Of a stretch of DNA of 24,283 bases, positions 22,301-24,283 are shown one piece after another; within the stretch, counting starts at the first letter, position 1, and the number at the start of each line of letters is the position of its first letter. The position numbers and the translations under genes are program-made. Below the pieces are notes generated by a model, which worked only from the letters and a program-made list of their open reading frames with translations, was not told the DNA's origin and searched no databases. The DNA is from DYGX01 sp035325905 (GTDB taxonomy: Bacteria > Chloroflexota > Anaerolineae > Aggregatilineales > Aggregatilineaceae), in contig DAOKYY010000053.1 in NCBI GenBank assembly GCA_035325905.1, positions 1-24,283 on the forward strand, in the 5' to 3' direction.

Positions 22301-23548
22301 CTCGCCGAGGCGCGGCTTGGGCTTGCTGATCGCCTCGGCTGCCGCCCCGCCGATCACGTGCGGGACGGTTACGCCACCGGCCTGCGCCGCCGAGGGCATG
22401 GTCTGCTCGCCGGGCACCGGCACGGTCTGGATCGTCAGGTCCTCGCTGCCGGCCTGGATCGGGCGCGCGGGCTGCGTGACCTGGGGGCTGAGCGGGCTGG
22501 CGACAAAGCCGCCCCGGTCAATCTCGACCTGCTGGCCTTTGGGCCGCGTCGGCGCGTCGGAGCGGCGCACCGGCTCCAGCAGCGGCGACGCGGGCGAGAC
22601 CAGCGTCGCGCCCATGTCTTCCTGCGGGACGTGCTGCGGCAGCGGCATGTTGTCTTCGTCCAGCTCGATTGCCGGAGCTTGCCGTCCCACCGTGCCTTCC
22701 GCGTCGATCACTTCCTGCAAGCCGGTTTCGGTGCGCACGCTGCTGCCGCGCACCAACTTCTCGTGGCCGGGCGGCGTCCCGGGGACCCAATCGCGCCCAT
22801 CGTAGTAGTACCAGCGATTGCTCTCCAGGCCGAGCATCCACCAATGCCCCTCGTCGTCGAGGATCATCAGGTTGCGCAGCTCTTTTTGCAGCTCCTCGCG
22901 CGTGAGCTGCCCGGCCTGGTAACGCTGGCGCAGCACCGCGATCTTGCGCTCGGCCTGCTCGAATGGGGACGGCTCCGGCTCGGTCGCGGCTTCCGGCGTG
23001 ACCGCCGCCGCCGGCTCGGGCGGCGTGTCAGCCGGGACGGGCGTGCTCTCGGTCGAGCGCGGCGGCTCCTCGATCACCGGGCCGGTCGCGCGCGAGACCG
23101 GCTGCGCCGTGCGCGCGTCGAGAATTGGCGTCCCGCTCTCGTCATCGGGCGGCGGCTGCGACTGCGTGTCGTGCGCGGCCTGCGCTTGGGTCGCGTCAGG
23201 TGGCTTGCCGCCCTGCGATGCGCCGGTCCCCTCGACAATGGTGTCCGCCGCGCCACCGAGCAAGTCGTCGATCCGTGAATCAAGCGGACGGTACCACCCG
23301 CCGGTCTGCGCCGGGGCCGCGCCGGGCGCCGTTGGCTCCGGCGACGGGGGCTGGCTGCCCGCCGCAGGCCCGGACGGAGGCGCGCTTGCGGCAGGCTCAG
23401 GGGACGGCGCGTTTTCCGGGGTGTACCACCCGCCGGGCGTCACCGGGCGTGACGCCTCCGCATCCACGGGCGGCTCGTGCCATCCCCCTTGCGGGGGATT
23501 GGCCGCGTCGTCGGGCCGCGTGGTCTTCGGATCAGGTCCCTCTGCCAT
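19397..23548 (-). CDS. Class A penicillin-binding protein 1A with long Pro-rich N-terminus (1383 aa)
   Basis: Bifunctional peptidoglycan synthase. The GT51 domain (about 485-690) has catalytic Glu530 in IATENETFY and GASTITQQLARALV. The transpeptidase domain has Ser854 in GSAIKP, the SLN motif (912-914) and KTGTS (1048-1052), all intact. One membrane helix lies at about 441-470. Before it is an unusually long cytoplasmic stretch of about 430 residues, rich in Pro/Glu/Ala. It has three GGW(Y/H)xP motifs (21-26, 39-44, 83-88) and a Trp/Tyr-rich module near 231-256 (GHWWMLGLESNRWYYYDGRDWV). After the transpeptidase come an Ig-like domain (about 1230-1328) and a Thr-Pro tail to 1383. Typical PBP1A proteins have 700-850 residues. 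The ATG at 23548 follows AAGAGG. Extra domains suggest cytoplasmic and wall-side partners. Confidence 0.93.
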   Translation of the reverse strand: MAEGPDPKTTRPDDAANPPQGGWHEPPVDAEASRPVTPGGWYTPENAPSPEPAASAPPSGPAAGSQPPSPEPTAPGAAPAQTGGWYRPLDSRIDDLLGGAADTIVEGTGASQGGKPPDATQAQAAHDTQSQPPPDDESGTPILDARTAQPVSRATGPVIEEPPRSTESTPVPADTPPEPAAAVTPEAATEPEPSPFEQAERKIAVLRQRYQAGQLTREELQKELRNLMILDDEGHWWMLGLESNRWYYYDGRDWVPGTPPGHEKLVRGSSVRTETGLQEVIDAEGTVGRQAPAIELDEDNMPLPQHVPQEDMGATLVSPASPLLEPVRRSDAPTRPKGQQVEIDRGGFVASPLSPQVTQPARPIQAGSEDLTIQTVPVPGEQTMPSAAQAGGVTVPHVIGGAAAEAISKPKPRLGEFPQPDYSAALNIEHNRAWYTKWGIRLAVIGVIGGMALTLIVLLGMVAYYFYIIGAYDERVAQLGDLVADFETTRIFDANGTQLAEFNSPETGARTEVPLAQISPWLIHATIATENETFYTDPGFSVLAIVRAAIQNIQAGQTVSGASTITQQLARALVLDTEFARQISNERKLTEVIVASEIVRQYDKNQILEIYLNEFFYGNLAYGVEAASQTYFGKPARDLNPAEAAFIAGLPQSPATYDPVINREAAMGRMEQVLRLMSEANGTGCITIQHQDESEWQVPSGGTLCVTAVKQPAGDVVYYYQAPGMAEPQEMTLDITRVKIAEFKRPEFRATHPHFVNYVWQQLEESYGTQAIYSAGFRVYTTLNEPIQSAAEQAVTEHLAYVNQVYGARVNNASVVVIRPADGAVMAMVGSADYYNDEIDGQVNVAFTAQQAGSAIKPLVYLSAFEPDDAGRYLTPASVIWDVPTNFNGYIPRNFDGTFNGPVSVRYALGNSLNIPAVKTLERTGIERFTALAKRVGIVFPLGDPVERQAGLPTALGAVEVRLFDMVSAFAMLANNGRRIEPYSIVYIEDSQGNEVYRANTSPQGLQVVNPEYAYLITNILSDNDARAAEFGRGQPMELSGGRPAAIKTGTSGSQNIYDVWALGYTPQFVTGVWVGNTDDSPIYNVTGYYAAAPIWNRVMEVAHQGQPIQQFVEPPGIVRAEICADSGTLPSQFCAGRTRTEIFAQGAPPPGADRDIFRQLQVDGYTGKLANQYCQDDVEQRTFVAISDPAAYDWINNGGGASWATSRGLELPVMPPPSEECAPNEPRPFVVVSSPAENQTVQGVIQLRGAVTMPDFNRYEVRYGVSHAPEAFSQPILVETVQRPEGESVLGEIDTRQLQNGPYTLRLVAIDAFGRDVRRDIHINIDNPQPTATPAPTLAPTPTLGPDVFATPLPEGVLPPGVLPSPTLAPTLTPTWTLTPTP

Positions 23549-23666
23549 AGCGCACCTCTTGTGAGCGATGAGCGATTGGCTGTTCGCCGCGACCTGAGAG
23601 CATACTCCGTGCCGCTAATCGCTGCTTTTCATTATACGTTCGTGATGGCGGAACAGGGATGCGCGA
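23549..23666 (-). promoter_or_regulatory. Gap between MaoC-like and PBP genes with a -10-like TATAAT
   Basis: On the minus strand a perfect TATAAT lies at 23636-23631, about 83 nt upstream of the PBP start, but no matching -35 is present at 16-18 bp. This could be a PBP promoter needing an activator, or coincidence. The MaoC-like gene lies upstream on the same strand, so read-through is possible too. Confidence 0.4.
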
Positions 23667-24134
23667 TCACGCCACCGGGCGGCTGGCGACCAGAATCGTC
23701 CACTCGCCCTTCTGCGTGACTTTGCCCTCCTGGTTGACCACCTGCACGTCGAACGAGACGAAGCCGCCGCCGGCCGCTTTCATCTCGCGCTTCTTAGTGA
23801 CCTTAACCTGCACGCGAATCGTGTCGCCGATGACGATCGGCGCGCGGAATTTCCATTCCAGCCCGGTGAAGGCCAGCACTGTCCCGTCGAGAAAGCCGAG
23901 CTGGTACGACAGCCCGCTGGCGACCGACAACCCCAGCAGCCCATGCGCGACGCGCTGGCCGAACTGCGTCCCGGCGGCGTAGGCGGCGTCGGTGTGCATC
24001 GGGTTGAAGTCGCCTGACAGCCCGGCGAAGCTGACGATGTCGGCTTCGGTGATCGTCCGTCCCTGGGTTTCCAGCGCCATGCCTTCTTCGAACTGCTCGA
24101 AATACAGCCCGCGGGGTGCTCGCTCGTCGGTCAT
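23667..24134 (-). CDS. MaoC-like (hot-dog fold) hydratase/dehydratase (155 aa)
   Basis: Single hot-dog domain of the MaoC family. It carries the hydratase-2 signature SGDFNPMHTD, with Asp42 and His47 as the expected catalytic pair, followed by GQRVAHGLLGLSVASG. The C-terminal strands GLEWKFRAPIVIGDTIRVQVKVTKKR are typical. Members hydrate enoyl-CoA thioesters, (R)-specifically in PhaJ-like enzymes, or act as dehydratases on acyl-CoA or mesaconyl-CoA type substrates. The exact substrate cannot be read from the sequence. The length of about 155 residues is normal for a single-domain MaoC. The ATG at 24134 is preceded by AGAGGG at 5 nt. It is the most upstream minus-strand gene in the window, 118 nt ahead of the PBP gene, and no acyl-CoA pathway gene is adjacent. 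Confidence 0.9.
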   Translation of the reverse strand: MTDERAPRGLYFEQFEEGMALETQGRTITEADIVSFAGLSGDFNPMHTDAAYAAGTQFGQRVAHGLLGLSVASGLSYQLGFLDGTVLAFTGLEWKFRAPIVIGDTIRVQVKVTKKREMKAAGGGFVSFDVQVVNQEGKVTQKGEWTILVASRPVA

Positions 24135-24283
24135 GTCTGCCCTCTGCTCCTGCGCGTGCGGTTTAGAAAAGTTAACGAAACTGCCCGCGATTCTAGCGCA
24201 GGCAGCGATGCAAGGAAAATTCAGCGGTTAAGTGACCTTTCGAAATGTTCTGGCACATGCGGCGATTCGCAAGATTTACCTCA
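24135..24283. other. Region upstream of the MaoC-like gene, to the window edge
   Basis: No gene is visible. On the minus strand a TAGAAT occurs near 24198-24193 as a possible -10, with no -35 at proper spacing. The last 50 bases are AT-richer than the surroundings. Confidence 0.4.

Noticed and set aside
18989..23278. Two long plus-strand ORFs (816 and 599 codons) opposite the PBP gene
   Set aside because: Shadows of PBP1A; the translations are Arg/Ala/Asp/Leu-rich and show no domain motif.
1..24283. CRISPR arrays, tRNA or rRNA genes, transposases and integrases
   Set aside because: I saw no regularly spaced long repeats, no cloverleaf-like or rRNA-like stretch, and no mobile-element protein motifs on either strand.

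Overview
The window looks like a chromosomal stretch of a high-GC Chloroflexota bacterium, most likely an Anaerolineae-type lineage. This is an inference from several traits: uniformly GC-rich coding sequence, frequent GTG starts, a ClpC-type ATPase, several lipoproteins, and a class A penicillin-binding protein with a long Pro-rich cytoplasmic N-terminus, a Trp/Tyr-rich WW-like module and a Thr-Pro repeat tail. I see no rRNA, tRNA, CRISPR array, transposase, integrase or phage gene. Eighteen protein genes fill most of the window, and the many long opposite-strand ORFs are GC-rich shadows.

Layout. (1) 18-1581: a PhoU-like DUF47 gene and a lipoprotein gene, transcribed divergently from back-to-back promoters whose -35 boxes lie in one inverted repeat. 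A terminator follows at 1620-1653. (2) 1678-6078: clpC (minus) and a solitary ABC-type sugar-binding protein (plus), separated by a 534-base divergent region. (3) 6177-9589 (minus): a signalling operon of Roadblock/LC7 protein, response regulator with a degenerate GGDEF-like domain, and REC-GAF-PAS histidine kinase. All three start with GTG, and a TTGACA promoter lies upstream. (4) 9802-12508 (plus): a consensus promoter and structured leader precede four genes: a small membrane protein, a NodU/CmcH/TobZ-family carbamoyltransferase, a DUF5989 membrane protein and a three-helix membrane protein. (5) 12611-15940: a small acidic protein, a membrane-embedded M28-type peptidase that has lost its catalytic residues, an FmdB-type zinc-ribbon protein and a lipoprotein. 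(6) 16099-18380 (plus): an unusual one-polypeptide fusion of Ser/Thr kinase, response-regulator receiver and LuxR-like helix-turn-helix, followed by an unrecognised protein. (7) 18395-24134 (minus): MaoC-like hydratase, a 1383-residue PBP1A and a two-domain GNAT acetyltransferase.

How it fits together. Much of the window concerns envelope and signalling functions: peptidoglycan synthesis, lipoproteins, a solute-binding protein, a probable membrane-associated carbamoylation cassette, a two-component/Roadblock system and a Ser/Thr kinase fused to a response regulator. The best candidates for undescribed biology are the carbamoyltransferase plus small-membrane-protein cassette, the kinase-REC-HTH fusion, the dead M28 peptidase, the GGW(Y/H)xP-bearing PBP, and a 10-bp-period tandem repeat found just after the stop codons of two unrelated minus-strand genes.
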